Shown: in pieces, positions 8,130 to 14,749 of the stretch
How the letters are laid out: each line of letters starts with the position of its first letter
Position numbering within the stretch: position 1 is the stretch's first letter
Assembly: GCF_009371885.1 (NCBI RefSeq)
Contig: NZ_QLZA01000004.1
Coordinates: 1 to 64,000, forward strand
DNA: 64,000 bases
Origin: Bifidobacterium tibiigranuli
GTDB taxonomy: Bacteria > Actinomycetota > Actinomycetes > Actinomycetales > Bifidobacteriaceae
Direction: 5' to 3'
Notes under the pieces: generated by a model
What the model saw: the letters and a program-made list of their open reading frames with translations, nothing else
Databases searched by the model: none
Told to the model about the DNA's origin: nothing
Made by a program: the position numbers and the translations under genes

Positions 8130-8489
8130 ATGGCATTCAAATCCGGAGACTTCGAATACGTGGCCGGCAACCTTGCGGCGGCGCCCCGCCTGGGCAGGTT
8201 CCCAGCCGGGGACGGCACCTACAGCGAGGTGGTGTGGATGACACTGGCGGTCAACCACGGCGACGGGACGACCGAGTACGTCGAGCTCGAGGCGCGCGGC
8301 AAGACCAAGGAATACGTCAAGAACATGGCCCGCTCCGACTCCAGGCCGCTGGCCAAGGGCAGCTTCGTCATGGCCGGCGGCACCCCCGGGAAGACGAAGA
8401 ACGGCAGGCGCAAGCTGCGCGTCTCCGTCCTCGCCGACCGGACCAGCCTCGACTACGACGTGCTCGACTGGGACTACCTCAAGCAGTGA
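8130..8489 (+). CDS. SSB-like OB-fold protein
   Basis: A 119-residue protein with beta-rich pattern: GDFEYVAGNLAAAPRLGRF, then VVWMTLAVN, VELEARGKTKEYVKN, GSFVMAGGT and LRVSVLAD. This resembles the single-stranded DNA-binding protein core (strand, variable loop, strand, then a K-rich loop) but lacks the acidic C-terminal tip of chromosomal SSB. Conjugative elements often carry such proteins to protect the transferred strand. The ATG with a GGGGCGGGGC site is chosen; TTG at 8097 and ATG at 8118 are in frame but poorly placed. First gene after the promoter at 8045. Confidence 0.55.
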   Translation: MAFKSGDFEYVAGNLAAAPRLGRFPAGDGTYSEVVWMTLAVNHGDGTTEYVELEARGKTKEYVKNMARSDSRPLAKGSFVMAGGTPGKTKNGRRKLRVSVLADRTSLDYDVLDWDYLKQ

Positions 8490-8553
8490 CGCAGCCGGAC
8501 GCCGGACACGGAGGGCTGCGGATAGGATGAGTGGCAACAGGAAGGAAGGACCC

Positions 8554-8835
8554 ATGGCCCAGAACGATAAAAGATTCGACTACGATCCGATGATCTACGA
8601 CGTCATGCGCGAAAGCGCGACCAGGCTGGGGGGCGAGTTCATCGACCTCGCTAACCACGCTGGCACCGAGGCGGAGCGCGAGGCGTTCATCGTCGCCGAC
8701 CGCGGGCTGATGAACGAGGCCCGCCAGGTCGACGCGCACGACGTCGAGGCCGTGAAAGCCATGACCGACGAGTTCGGCGAACGCCTCAGGATGATCGAGG
8801 ACGCCGAGAAGCAGGACGAGCGGAAGGCGGCCTGA
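8554..8835 (+). CDS. Candidate antitoxin for the zeta toxin
   Basis: A 93-residue acidic, fully helical-looking protein (MAQNDKRFDYDPMIYDVM, then long charged helices) that ends two bases before the zeta-type toxin start. Size, acidity and position match antitoxins of epsilon/zeta-like and PezAT-like modules, where a small helical protein covers the toxin's nucleotide site. It does not visibly resemble classical epsilon. An upstream in-frame ATG (8527) exists, but GGAAGGACCC sits right before the chosen one. Confidence 0.6.
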   Translation: MAQNDKRFDYDPMIYDVMRESATRLGGEFIDLANHAGTEAEREAFIVADRGLMNEARQVDAHDVEAVKAMTDEFGERLRMIEDAEKQDERKAA

Positions 8836-8837
8836 GC

Positions 8838-9824
8838 ATGGGCCCGTTCGACCTCGACGACGCGACGCTCAGGAGGATATACGACAGCCAGATAAGCCAG
8901 GTCATGCCCCTGCATGAACCGGAACGGGAACCCTGCATCGTCCTGGTGGCCGCGCAGCCAGGCGCAGGGAAGACGCGCGCGGTCAGCGACGCGAGCGACG
9001 CGCACGCAGGCGCATACGCCTTGCAGGGCGACGAGTTCAGACACTTCCATCCCGCCTACAAGCAGGTCATGCGCGCAGACCCGCTGCGCATGCCGGCAGT
9101 GACGGCCCAGGCCTCAAGCCGCTGGGTCGAGATGGGCATGGACTCCCTGCAGGAACGGCGCAATAGCCTCGTTCTCGAGACCACGATGCGCCACCCCGAC
9201 GCCGTGCAGCGCACCCTCGCCAGATTCAAAACGGCAGGCTACCGCGCCGAAGCGGTCATCGTGGCCACGCCGCCGGAGCAGAGCCTCATGGGCACCATGA
9301 TCCGCTACATCGAACAGACCGAACGAAACGGCCGGGGCCGCTGGGTCGACTCCAGCGTGCACGACGAGGCCGTGCGCCAGATGCCGAAGACCCTCACGGA
9401 GCAGATCGCCAAGGGCGGCATCGACCATGTGACCATCACGAACCGCGCAGGGGATATCCTCTACGCCGCTGACGTAACCCTGGAAAACCGCGGAAATGCC
9501 AGCGCCGGCGTTCTGAGCGCGATCCGGGAGGGGCAGCGCTTCGATAGGATCCCGCCCAGCCAGCGCGCCCAATGGGATCATGACGTCAGGCACGTCAGAG
9601 CATTCGTCGGCGCGCACCCGGAGGACGCGCAGGTCGCTCGGCTCGCCGCCCGCATCACCGCATCGGCCCAGGCCCGCGACCCGGGAAGACCCCAGGAGCC
9701 GCGCGGCGGACTGCAGCCGCCCATGCTCGAAGACATCCGCGAATACAACGCCCAGAGACGAGTCCGGCGTGACGAGCGCCCCAGCCACCCGCCGGAGCAC
9801 GACATCGACTTCGGCGGACGCTGA
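8838..9824 (+). CDS. Zeta-type toxin (UDP-sugar or nucleotide-sugar kinase)
   Basis: A 328-residue protein. The N-terminal kinase domain has a Walker A (AAQPGAGKT, about 38-46), GDEFRHFHP (about 68-76, containing the catalytic aspartate seen in zeta toxins) and LETTMR near 112, together the zeta/PezT pattern. Zeta toxins phosphorylate UDP-N-acetylglucosamine and poison cell-wall synthesis. The last 100 residues are Pro/Arg-rich and probably disordered. Downstream of a small helical protein, it likely acts as a maintenance system that kills cells losing the ICE. Confidence 0.85.
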   Translation: MGPFDLDDATLRRIYDSQISQVMPLHEPEREPCIVLVAAQPGAGKTRAVSDASDAHAGAYALQGDEFRHFHPAYKQVMRADPLRMPAVTAQASSRWVEMGMDSLQERRNSLVLETTMRHPDAVQRTLARFKTAGYRAEAVIVATPPEQSLMGTMIRYIEQTERNGRGRWVDSSVHDEAVRQMPKTLTEQIAKGGIDHVTITNRAGDILYAADVTLENRGNASAGVLSAIREGQRFDRIPPSQRAQWDHDVRHVRAFVGAHPEDAQVARLAARITASAQARDPGRPQEPRGGLQPPMLEDIREYNAQRRVRRDERPSHPPEHDIDFGGR

Positions 9825-9931
9825 AGCGCGGAGCCCTGCAGACGGCCTGAGCGAGGGTCTTGCGCGAACGCGGCAAGTAAAGAAAACAAGCCGGGACAAG
9901 GCACTAGCCCCTATCTGTCTCGCTGTGGAAC

Positions 9932-10033
9932 GCGGGGCTGCCGCCCCACGCCCCGCCGAGCTGAATCAGCTCGACCATATGCCTCCGGCGCTGCCGCGCG
10001 CATCGAGGGACAGCGCCTCGATACGCTTGCCTC
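9932..10033. repeat. 102-bp repeated structured sequence, copy I
   Basis: Identical to 11308-11409 except at two positions. It contains GCGGGG/CCCCGC arms with an alternative GGGG/CCCC pairing, a perfect GAGCTG/CAGCTC stem and a GGCGCTG/CAGCGCC stem. It lies in the 341-bp gap between the zeta toxin and a small gene; nothing in it looks coding. Hairpin-rich and precisely bounded, it may be a structured RNA or a small palindromic repeat. Confidence 0.85.
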
Positions 10034-10165
10034 AAGGCCGATCGGACTGCTACGGGAGCGATAACGGAAAGCGCGGAGGAAGCGCGCCGGGCGGGTTCGT
10101 GACCGCGTTCCACGTCAACGCGGAGCAGAGCAACTTCTGGGACAAGGGCTGAAAGGAGCGGAACG

Positions 10166-10354
10166 ATGGCAGGCAACGACGAGGTGTGGCGCTGGGACGA
10201 CTCCCAGGCGGTGGAGTACACGGGAGCGGACGCGCAGGAGCACGCCGACAGGAATCTGATGGCGTGGACCGGCGCCGCCAGCCCCGAGGAGGCGGCCGCC
10301 ATGCTGCTGGGCCGCCCGGGCATGACGGAGCAGCGCGAGGAATCCCAGAGGTGA
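10166..10354 (+). CDS. Small acidic protein, unknown
   Basis: A 62-residue protein (MAGNDEVWRWDDSQAVEYTG, ending TEQREESQR) with a strong AAAGGAG ribosome site. It is rich in Asp, Glu and Ala with no membrane segment. It follows repeat copy I by 132 bp, as another small acidic protein follows copy II, suggesting the repeat supplies a shared 5' region. I do not recognise the family. Convergent to the toxin-antitoxin genes that follow. Confidence 0.55.
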   Translation: MAGNDEVWRWDDSQAVEYTGADAQEHADRNLMAWTGAASPEEAAAMLLGRPGMTEQREESQR

Positions 10355-10390
10355 GCGGCACCATGGAGTCCGCTGTCTGGCGGCCGCTGC

Positions 10391-10732
10391 TTATGCGGCC
10401 GCGAGGTCGTGGCGGTGCGCCACGGCGTCGCGCTCGATCAAGCGTCGGACGTACTCGCTGAAGTTGTCCAGCCCATCGCGCTTGGCTGCCTTGGAGGCAT
10501 AGTCGTCCAGGGATTCGGGCATGCGCAGCGCACGCTGCACGCTCCTCTCCCGCCCTCTGCGCTGTTCGCCCAGCGTGGGGCGGCCGAGCACCGTCCGGTA
10601 GAAGGTGTCCGCGTCGCCGTCCATGAGCTCGACCACGCGCGCCGCGTCGTCGCCCGAGAAAGAGGCCAGCGGCGGTCTGGCCGCGCCGCGCTCCGCCCGC
10701 GCCATTAGTTCCTCGTAATCAATGTCGCCCAT
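10391..10732 (-). CDS. Candidate antitoxin with C-terminal ribbon-helix-helix
   Basis: A 113-residue protein downstream of and partly coupled to the 100-residue toxin-like gene. The N-terminal half is acidic (EELMARAERGAA, FSGDDAARVVELMDGD). The C-terminal half has RALRMPESLDDYASKAAKRDG then FSEYVRRLIERDA, which matches a strand followed by two helices as in CopG-like antitoxins. In type II systems this domain binds the promoter and the acidic part neutralises the toxin; here the order is reversed from the usual N-terminal DNA-binding domain. The start is uncertain; the ATG before GDIDYEEL has AAAGGA upstream. Confidence 0.6.
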   Translation of the reverse strand: MGDIDYEELMARAERGAARPPLASFSGDDAARVVELMDGDADTFYRTVLGRPTLGEQRRGRERSVQRALRMPESLDDYASKAAKRDGLDNFSEYVRRLIERDAVAHRHDLAAA

Positions 10733-10758
10733 TTCATCGTCCTTTCCCATAGTTCCGG

Positions 10759-11061
10759 TCAACGGCGGGCCATCCAGTAGCCCCGCCACAAATCGCTCAA
10801 ATGCATCACGTGGAACACGACCATGTCGGGTCCGACCTTGTGCACCAGCACCTCGATGAGATCATCATCCAGCGCCCCGGAATGCCGTCGGCACACTAGC
10901 AGCACGACTGGCGGCCGACGGCGCACCTCAGGAGTGCCCGGATCGGATGTGTCCAGAAGCGCAGCCCACACCGGCCTGGCCATCGCGGCCCGCACCATGG
11001 CTTCGTCCAGACGGTCCTCCGCGAAGTGCCGTCTGGACGAATCCTCGAATCGAATGCTCAT
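10759..11061 (-). CDS. Candidate type II toxin, leaderless gene
   Basis: A 100-residue basic protein (MSIRFEDSSRRHFAEDRLDEAMVRAA, ending HLSDLWRGYWMARR). Pattern: N-terminal helices, a PVWAALLD strand, a VVLLVCRR strand, an IEVLVHKVGPDMVVFHVM strand pair. This alpha-then-beta layout with a histidine after the last strand resembles small RelE/BrnT-like toxins. It is followed by a ribbon-helix-helix-type protein, the usual partner, though here the toxin gene is first. Its predicted -10 ends six bases ahead of ATG, so the message is likely leaderless. Confidence 0.55.
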   Translation of the reverse strand: MSIRFEDSSRRHFAEDRLDEAMVRAAMARPVWAALLDTSDPGTPEVRRRPPVVLLVCRRHSGALDDDLIEVLVHKVGPDMVVFHVMHLSDLWRGYWMARR

Positions 11062-11067
11062 ACCATT

Positions 11068-11096
11068 ATTGTAAACCACTAATGTCATACGGTCAA
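11068..11096 (-). promoter_or_regulatory. Promoter giving a leaderless toxin mRNA
   Basis: On the minus strand TTGACC (11091-11096), 17-nt spacer, TACAAT (11068-11073), then six bases to the ATG. Transcription would begin at or next to the start codon; no ribosome site is seen. Leaderless messages are common in actinobacteria. Confidence 0.7.
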
Positions 11097-11217
11097 ATCC
11101 CAATTTCCTTACGTGTTTCACATGCTATTGACACGCCATGTATAAGGCGGTTTCAGATTCCTAGGACAGCAGGATTTGCAGCTCCCGTAATCTCACAACG
11201 AATAAAATGCTGATTCC

Positions 11218-11255
11218 CAGGGGCTGCCGGCACGGAGACGCGCCGGCAGCCCCTG
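11218..11255. terminator. Strong 14-bp hairpin
   Basis: Perfect arms CAGGGGCTGCCGGC and its complement (11218-11231, 11242-11255), 10-nt loop, no long T-run. It lies upstream of the toxin promoter and ahead of repeat copy II, isolating the two. Confidence 0.5.
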
Positions 11256-11307
11256 CCTTCTCTGAAATAGTTTTATACGGGACTTTTCTTTAAATCATCA
11301 GCTCTAT

Positions 11308-11409
11308 GCGGGGCTGCCGCCCCACGCCCCGCCGAGCTGGATCAGCTCGACCATATGCCTCCGGCGCTGCCGCGCGCATCGAGGGACAGCGCCTCGATGC
11401 GCTTGCCTC
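11308..11409. repeat. 102-bp repeated structured sequence, copy II
   Basis: Second copy of the 9932-10033 repeat with two substitutions, one in the loop of the GAGCTG/CAGCTC stem. It precedes the 88-residue gene by 75 bp. Identity stops abruptly at both ends, so it is a discrete unit. Confidence 0.85.
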
Positions 11410-11484
11410 GAATGCAACGGTGCAAGCCTGATGCCCATAGCTCAGGAAGCGGGACAACGAAGAGGCTGCGCCTATTCTGGAGGC

Positions 11485-11751
11485 ATGTATGGTTTCGATC
11501 CCGATGACGTCCGGCTCAGGCTCAGCATGCAGACCGAGAAGTACGACGCTGACGAGCTGGTGACCCGTGTGCGCGTCAAGCTCGAGAAGGTCAAGGACGC
11601 GGCCTTGGACGCGAAGGATGACCCGGCCCTGAGCCCGCATGAGCGCCGGATGGCGGAGCGCCGCTATCGGGAGGTCAAGGCCGACATCGATTCGATCCGC
11701 TACCAGTGGCGCGATGAGCGCCTGCGCGAGCTCGACAGCAAATGGCAGTAA
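11485..11751 (+). CDS. Small charged helical protein, unknown
   Basis: An 88-residue protein: MYGFDPDDVRLRLSMQTEKYD, then long heptad-like helices rich in Lys, Glu, Asp and Arg (LVTRVRVKLEKVKDAALD and YREVKADIDSIRYQ), probably a coiled coil. No membrane segment or known motif. CTGGAGGC precedes the ATG at a good distance, so an upstream in-frame ATG is not used. It follows repeat copy II and may be co-transcribed with the next small gene. Confidence 0.55.
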   Translation: MYGFDPDDVRLRLSMQTEKYDADELVTRVRVKLEKVKDAALDAKDDPALSPHERRMAERRYREVKADIDSIRYQWRDERLRELDSKWQ

Positions 11752-11792
11752 GACGGCTAAAGGGCTTGCGCGCACATTGCTATGATCGACTC

Positions 11793-11966
11793 ATGCCTGG
11801 CGATGACGATATCCACAAGCTGCTGCGCGACGCCTTCGACGCTACAGGCGGCAGATCGGACTCGAATTGGGGGCTGGAGCGGTTCGCTCTCGATCTGTGG
11901 ATGCGGGGCGCACTAGACGACGAGCAGCTTGCACGGCTGCAGGTATTGATGCACGGAGACGATTAG
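11793..11966 (+). CDS. Small protein, possibly leaderless
   Basis: A 57-residue protein (MPGDDDIHKLLRDAFDATGG, ending VLMHGDD) of helical character, unknown family. The chosen ATG lies six bases after TGCTATGAT, an extended -10, the same layout as the leaderless toxin gene; no ribosome site is visible. An in-frame ATG at 11742 overlapping the previous gene is an alternative that would add 17 residues and couple the two. Confidence 0.45.
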   Translation: MPGDDDIHKLLRDAFDATGGRSDSNWGLERFALDLWMRGALDDEQLARLQVLMHGDD

Positions 11967-11977
11967 ACCTTACAAAA

Positions 11978-12021
11978 ACTGAGGGGGTTTCCTGCCCACA
12001 TGGGCAGGAAACCCCCTCAGT
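11978..12021. terminator. Bidirectional terminator
   Basis: Perfect 21-bp arms (11978-11998, 12001-12021) form a very strong hairpin between convergent genes. The minus side is followed by TTTTTG, so it surely ends the leftward secreted-protein gene; it should also stop the rightward transcript. Confidence 0.88.
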
Positions 12022-12119
12022 AGTATTGCAAGACATATTGTATTTAATGTTTAGCGTCCATTGAGAAGATCATAAGAGGAGAGCACGTGAAACCACCGCC
12101 ATTGTCGGGCAGAATCATA

Positions 12120-12656
12120 TCAGTACCTTTGCGCAGACACGGTATACACCAGCGCAGGCTTGTTGAAAACGGCAACGGACCAAGGACCTAGCGTAGGGGT
12201 CGTACGCATCACTCCATCACCAGTGGTCCACCCTGCATAGGCCTTATCGATCGCATATGTCTCAAATCTGATTTGATTGTGCCACTGGCCTATTTTGACT
12301 CCGTTCCCAGAGAATCCGGTTTCCACTTTATTCGATCCGATGAGGCGGACCATGAGAGCATTGCAGAAGTTATTCTGAGTCAGAGCAAAAGATTGGACGT
12401 CGGGCGCTGTCTTCTCTACGGACAAGACGTTGCCGGTATCAGTGTCGATGAGAATTTCCTTTGGAGTGTCGGACAAAAGGAAATTATCCAAATCCCTCTG
12501 ATTGTTGATACCAAGCTGACTCTGGACTTTGGCCGTTCCGATATATTTGTACGATGAATTGACAGGCAGCGCCGACGCCGGCGATGCCACCCCCAGCATA
12601 ATGAGCAGTGCTGCCGCCATTAAGGCGAAAACGCCTAGAATCCTGTTTTTACGCAT
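12120..12656 (-). CDS. Secreted protein of unknown function, low GC
   Basis: A 178-residue protein with a clear signal peptide (MRKNRILGVFALMAAALLIMLGVASPASA, cleavage after ASA), then a soluble domain with several YxxxT-type beta strands (IGTAKVQSQLGINN, GNVLSVEKTAPDVQSF, FETYAIDKAYAGW) and no anchor. One cysteine remains after cleavage. Its codon use is far less GC-rich than neighbours, pointing to separate acquisition. It is flanked by its own terminator and stands alone. It could be a bacteriocin-like or surface-acting cargo protein, but nothing in the sequence proves that. Confidence 0.7.
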   Translation of the reverse strand: MRKNRILGVFALMAAALLIMLGVASPASALPVNSSYKYIGTAKVQSQLGINNQRDLDNFLLSDTPKEILIDTDTGNVLSVEKTAPDVQSFALTQNNFCNALMVRLIGSNKVETGFSGNGVKIGQWHNQIRFETYAIDKAYAGWTTGDGVMRTTPTLGPWSVAVFNKPALVYTVSAQRY

Positions 12657-12779
12657 AACTATGGTTCCTTATGTTAAGTACTGTATACGTAATGTCTTAG
12701 TAATTGGAATCGAAGAAATCCACAGCTCTGAGAGAGATCTTCAATTGAGTATTGAGTTGGTTCCCTAGCCATCCGCTGC

Positions 12780-12959
12780 TTATGCGGACAATTCCATTTT
12801 AAAGTCAAACGGCCACACGCCCCCATCGAGCCGCGTGACTATCGCGATGTTTCTGGCGTGGCGCAGGCAGCGGCCGGCCAGGGCCGCGGCGCCGTTCAGG
12901 GACGCCACGAACCGGTAGCCGCGCGCCGATTCGCGCGCCTGCCCGATGGATTCGTCCAA
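12780..12959 (-). CDS. Small protein with TTG start, unknown
   Basis: A 59-residue frame starting at TTG behind GGGGGAAATGA and ending at TAA. It reads DESIGQARESARGYRFVAS, then NGAAALAGRCLRHARNIAI and VTRLDGGVWPFDF, a plausible compact alpha/beta protein. Codon third positions are GC-rich as in real genes nearby. No ATG is available. Nothing else in 12657-13234 looks coding. Call is tentative. Confidence 0.4.
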   Translation of the reverse strand: MDESIGQARESARGYRFVASLNGAAALAGRCLRHARNIAIVTRLDGGVWPFDFKMELSA

Positions 12960-13234
12960 TCATTTCCCCCTTGTCCCCGTCGGCGCGCGGGCCGCCATGC
13001 CGCAGCATCCTCGCCATCAGCCCCCGCCAGTCGTGTCACGGCCGATCTCTAGTTGGCCGGCTTTCGATGCTATGGCAAGCGTAGCAGCCGTTCCTGTGCG
13101 CTCTCACAGATTCCAGGAGCGTCGGGCGTTCGCCTCTCGTGGGGTTCCCTATCCGCGCGGCGGCTTGAAGTCCGGCGGCTCTCGTCCTGGCGTGGGCCGT
13201 GCCGGGATGCTGTCTGCGGGTCGAGTGGGCACGT

Positions 13235-13405
13235 GGCTTTTCCTTCCGTTTTGTTTTTTTTTGAGCCGCTGCACTATATCTCCGTTCCGCGTCCGGTCCA
13301 GGCCCGCTCGTCGGAGAAACTGCGCTCCGCCGCGCGCGGTCTGGACCGGACGCTCCGCTTCGATGCGTTGCGCTTGTTCAAAAAAGCAAAACGGAAGGAA
13401 GAGCC
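13235..13405 (+). ncRNA. Structured leader of the glutaredoxin gene, SD sequestered
   Basis: A 19-bp closing stem pairs 13235-13253 with 13387-13405 (one G-U), the last base directly before the ATG; the Shine-Dalgarno GGAAGGA is inside it. A perfect 13-bp inner stem (GCGTCCGGTCCAG, 13289-13301 with 13341-13353) and small hairpins lie within. A linker CGCTTCGATGCG follows the inner stem. Opening the closing stem would be required for translation, so it looks like a cis-regulatory RNA. Confidence 0.75.
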
Positions 13406-13624
13406 ATGGACGTCACCATCTACACCAAGAACGGATGCCAGCAGTGCAAGGCCACCAAGAGGCGGCTGGACAGGCGGGGCATCGCCTACCAGGAGATCGA
13501 CCTGGACACTGATCCGTGGGCCAGGATCCAGGTCAGGCAGCTGGGATACCAGTCGGCGCCGGTGGTCGACACGCCTCATGGCGCGTGGGCGGGATACCGT
13601 CCTACCCTCATCGACCGGATATGA
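13406..13624 (+). CDS. Glutaredoxin/NrdH-like redoxin
   Basis: A 72-residue thioredoxin-fold protein: MDVTIYTKNGCQQCKATKR with the active-site CxxC (C11, C14), then YQEIDLD, and QLGYQSAPVV with the conserved cis-proline position before the final helix. Length fits NrdH or mini-glutaredoxins that reduce ribonucleotide reductase or other targets. No nrdE/F is nearby. It has a long structured leader that hides its ribosome site. The presence of a redoxin on a conjugative element could support disulfide handling or nucleotide supply. Confidence 0.82.
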   Translation: MDVTIYTKNGCQQCKATKRRLDRRGIAYQEIDLDTDPWARIQVRQLGYQSAPVVDTPHGAWAGYRPTLIDRI

Positions 13625-13631
13625 CCGGCCC

Positions 13632-13656
13632 GGGGCCGCCCCCGACAGGCGGCCCC
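13632..13656 (+). terminator. Hairpin after the redoxin gene
   Basis: GGGGCCGCC (13632-13640) and GGCGGCCCC (13648-13656) form a perfect 9-bp stem seven bases past the stop, followed by a C/T-rich run. It probably ends the redoxin message. Confidence 0.55.
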
Positions 13657-13895
13657 TCCCCATTTCCCTTGCGGTGGCGCAGTGGCGCGCCTCGCGCCCC
13701 CGGCGATGCCGGCGGGATCGGCGCGCCCGAACCGGCACGGTTCGACCCAGCGAAAAGAACGAGCCAGGCAGGCGATGAGGCTGGCCTCGTTCGTCTCCCG
13801 GTCTGCGGGGATATGGGCCGCCGCTCCTTCGTCGCAGCGGGCCGGCCTCAGGCCGCCCGCCGGCAAAGCCGCCGGATCGGGAGTCTGCCAGTGGG

Positions 13896-14089
13896 GTGTT
13901 GCTGCCGTCTCCCATTCTGGCACGGCCCGCTGCGCGTCAAGTCGGAGCGTTCGCGCGCCACGCCTCGCTCCCGGCCCGGGGATTGCAAAAAAGCATAATC
14001 CCCGCGCCTTCGCTCCCCGTGTCGCGCGCCCGCACTCGACTTGACGCTCCGCTTTCCGGCCGTGCCGCCATGCGAGCCGTCAGCAACAC
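13896..14089 (+). ncRNA. Structured leader of the DUF4192-like gene
   Basis: Within the 487-bp non-coding gap 13625-14111, nested stems occur: GTGTTGCTG (13896-13904 with 14081-14089), GGCACGGCC (13919-13927 with 14058-14066), GCGTCAAGTCG (13934-13944 with 14037-14047), and GGGGATT (13978-13984 with 13997-14003). The TCCGCTTTC linker after the inner stem parallels the other three leaders. The ribosome site lies beyond the fold here. Confidence 0.7.
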
Positions 14090-14111
14090 AGACGAGCAGG
14101 AAGGCCCCATC

Positions 14112-14729
14112 ATGACACAGCCAACAACCGCAACCACCACCATCCAAGCAGCCGCACGCCAGCTCACCAGCATGCGCCGCGAGCAGGGAGTCAAGAAGGC
14201 CGACCGCGCCTACTGCGCGACCCCATGCGCCCAATGGCTCGACAGCCTGAACGAGGGACGCGACCAGACCAGCCTTGAAACCCGGCAGCGGCTCACCGCG
14301 GGCATGAGCATAAGCCTTGCCATCCGCGACGCGCTCATCCTCAGCACCGTGGACGCCGGATGCCACTTCGGCGCGATGCTCGCATCAGCCGCCGACGGGC
14401 ACGCGCCCAGCACGGCGCGACGCATGTACCGCACGCTGCGCACCGCGTTCGACGACCCCCTGTGGGCGCCCGACCAACGGCGCGTGGACACCGCGCTGGA
14501 CATCCTCGACGCCATGCGCCGCGACCTCGCCAGCGAGGAGAACGAGTACGCCGCGCAGCCCTTGGCCGTGAGCGCCTATCTACGGTGGTGGACCGAGAAG
14601 CCCGGCGCCTTGGAGAAGGCGATGCGCGCCCTCGCCGTCCAGCCGGACACCACGCTGGCCGCCATCGTGCTCACCGCGCTCAGCCACGACATCAAACCCG
14701 CCTACCTCGCCAACCGCAACAACCAATAA
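14112..14729 (+). CDS. DUF4192-like protein
   Basis: A 205-residue cytoplasmic protein starting with a Thr-rich stretch (MTQPTTATTT), then helical repeats. The C-terminal part (LAVSAYLRWWTEKPGALEKA, then LAVQPDTTLAAIVLTAL) recalls the end of DUF4192 proteins: helix with a Trp pair, a helix of repeated alanines, and a Pro-x-Thr-x-Leu turn. DUF4192 is widespread in actinobacteria and function is unknown. CAGGAAGG precedes ATG. It is followed after 20 bp by the parB-like gene, so the two form a unit under the structured leader. The family name rests on remembered pattern. Confidence 0.55.
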   Translation: MTQPTTATTTIQAAARQLTSMRREQGVKKADRAYCATPCAQWLDSLNEGRDQTSLETRQRLTAGMSISLAIRDALILSTVDAGCHFGAMLASAADGHAPSTARRMYRTLRTAFDDPLWAPDQRRVDTALDILDAMRRDLASEENEYAAQPLAVSAYLRWWTEKPGALEKAMRALAVQPDTTLAAIVLTALSHDIKPAYLANRNNQ

Positions 14730-14749
14730 ACCACAGGAAAGGAATCATC

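Noticed and set aside
12960..13234. Small frames between the 59-residue gene and the redoxin leader
   Set aside because: They are short, without ribosome sites, and interrupted by stops or overlap hairpins.
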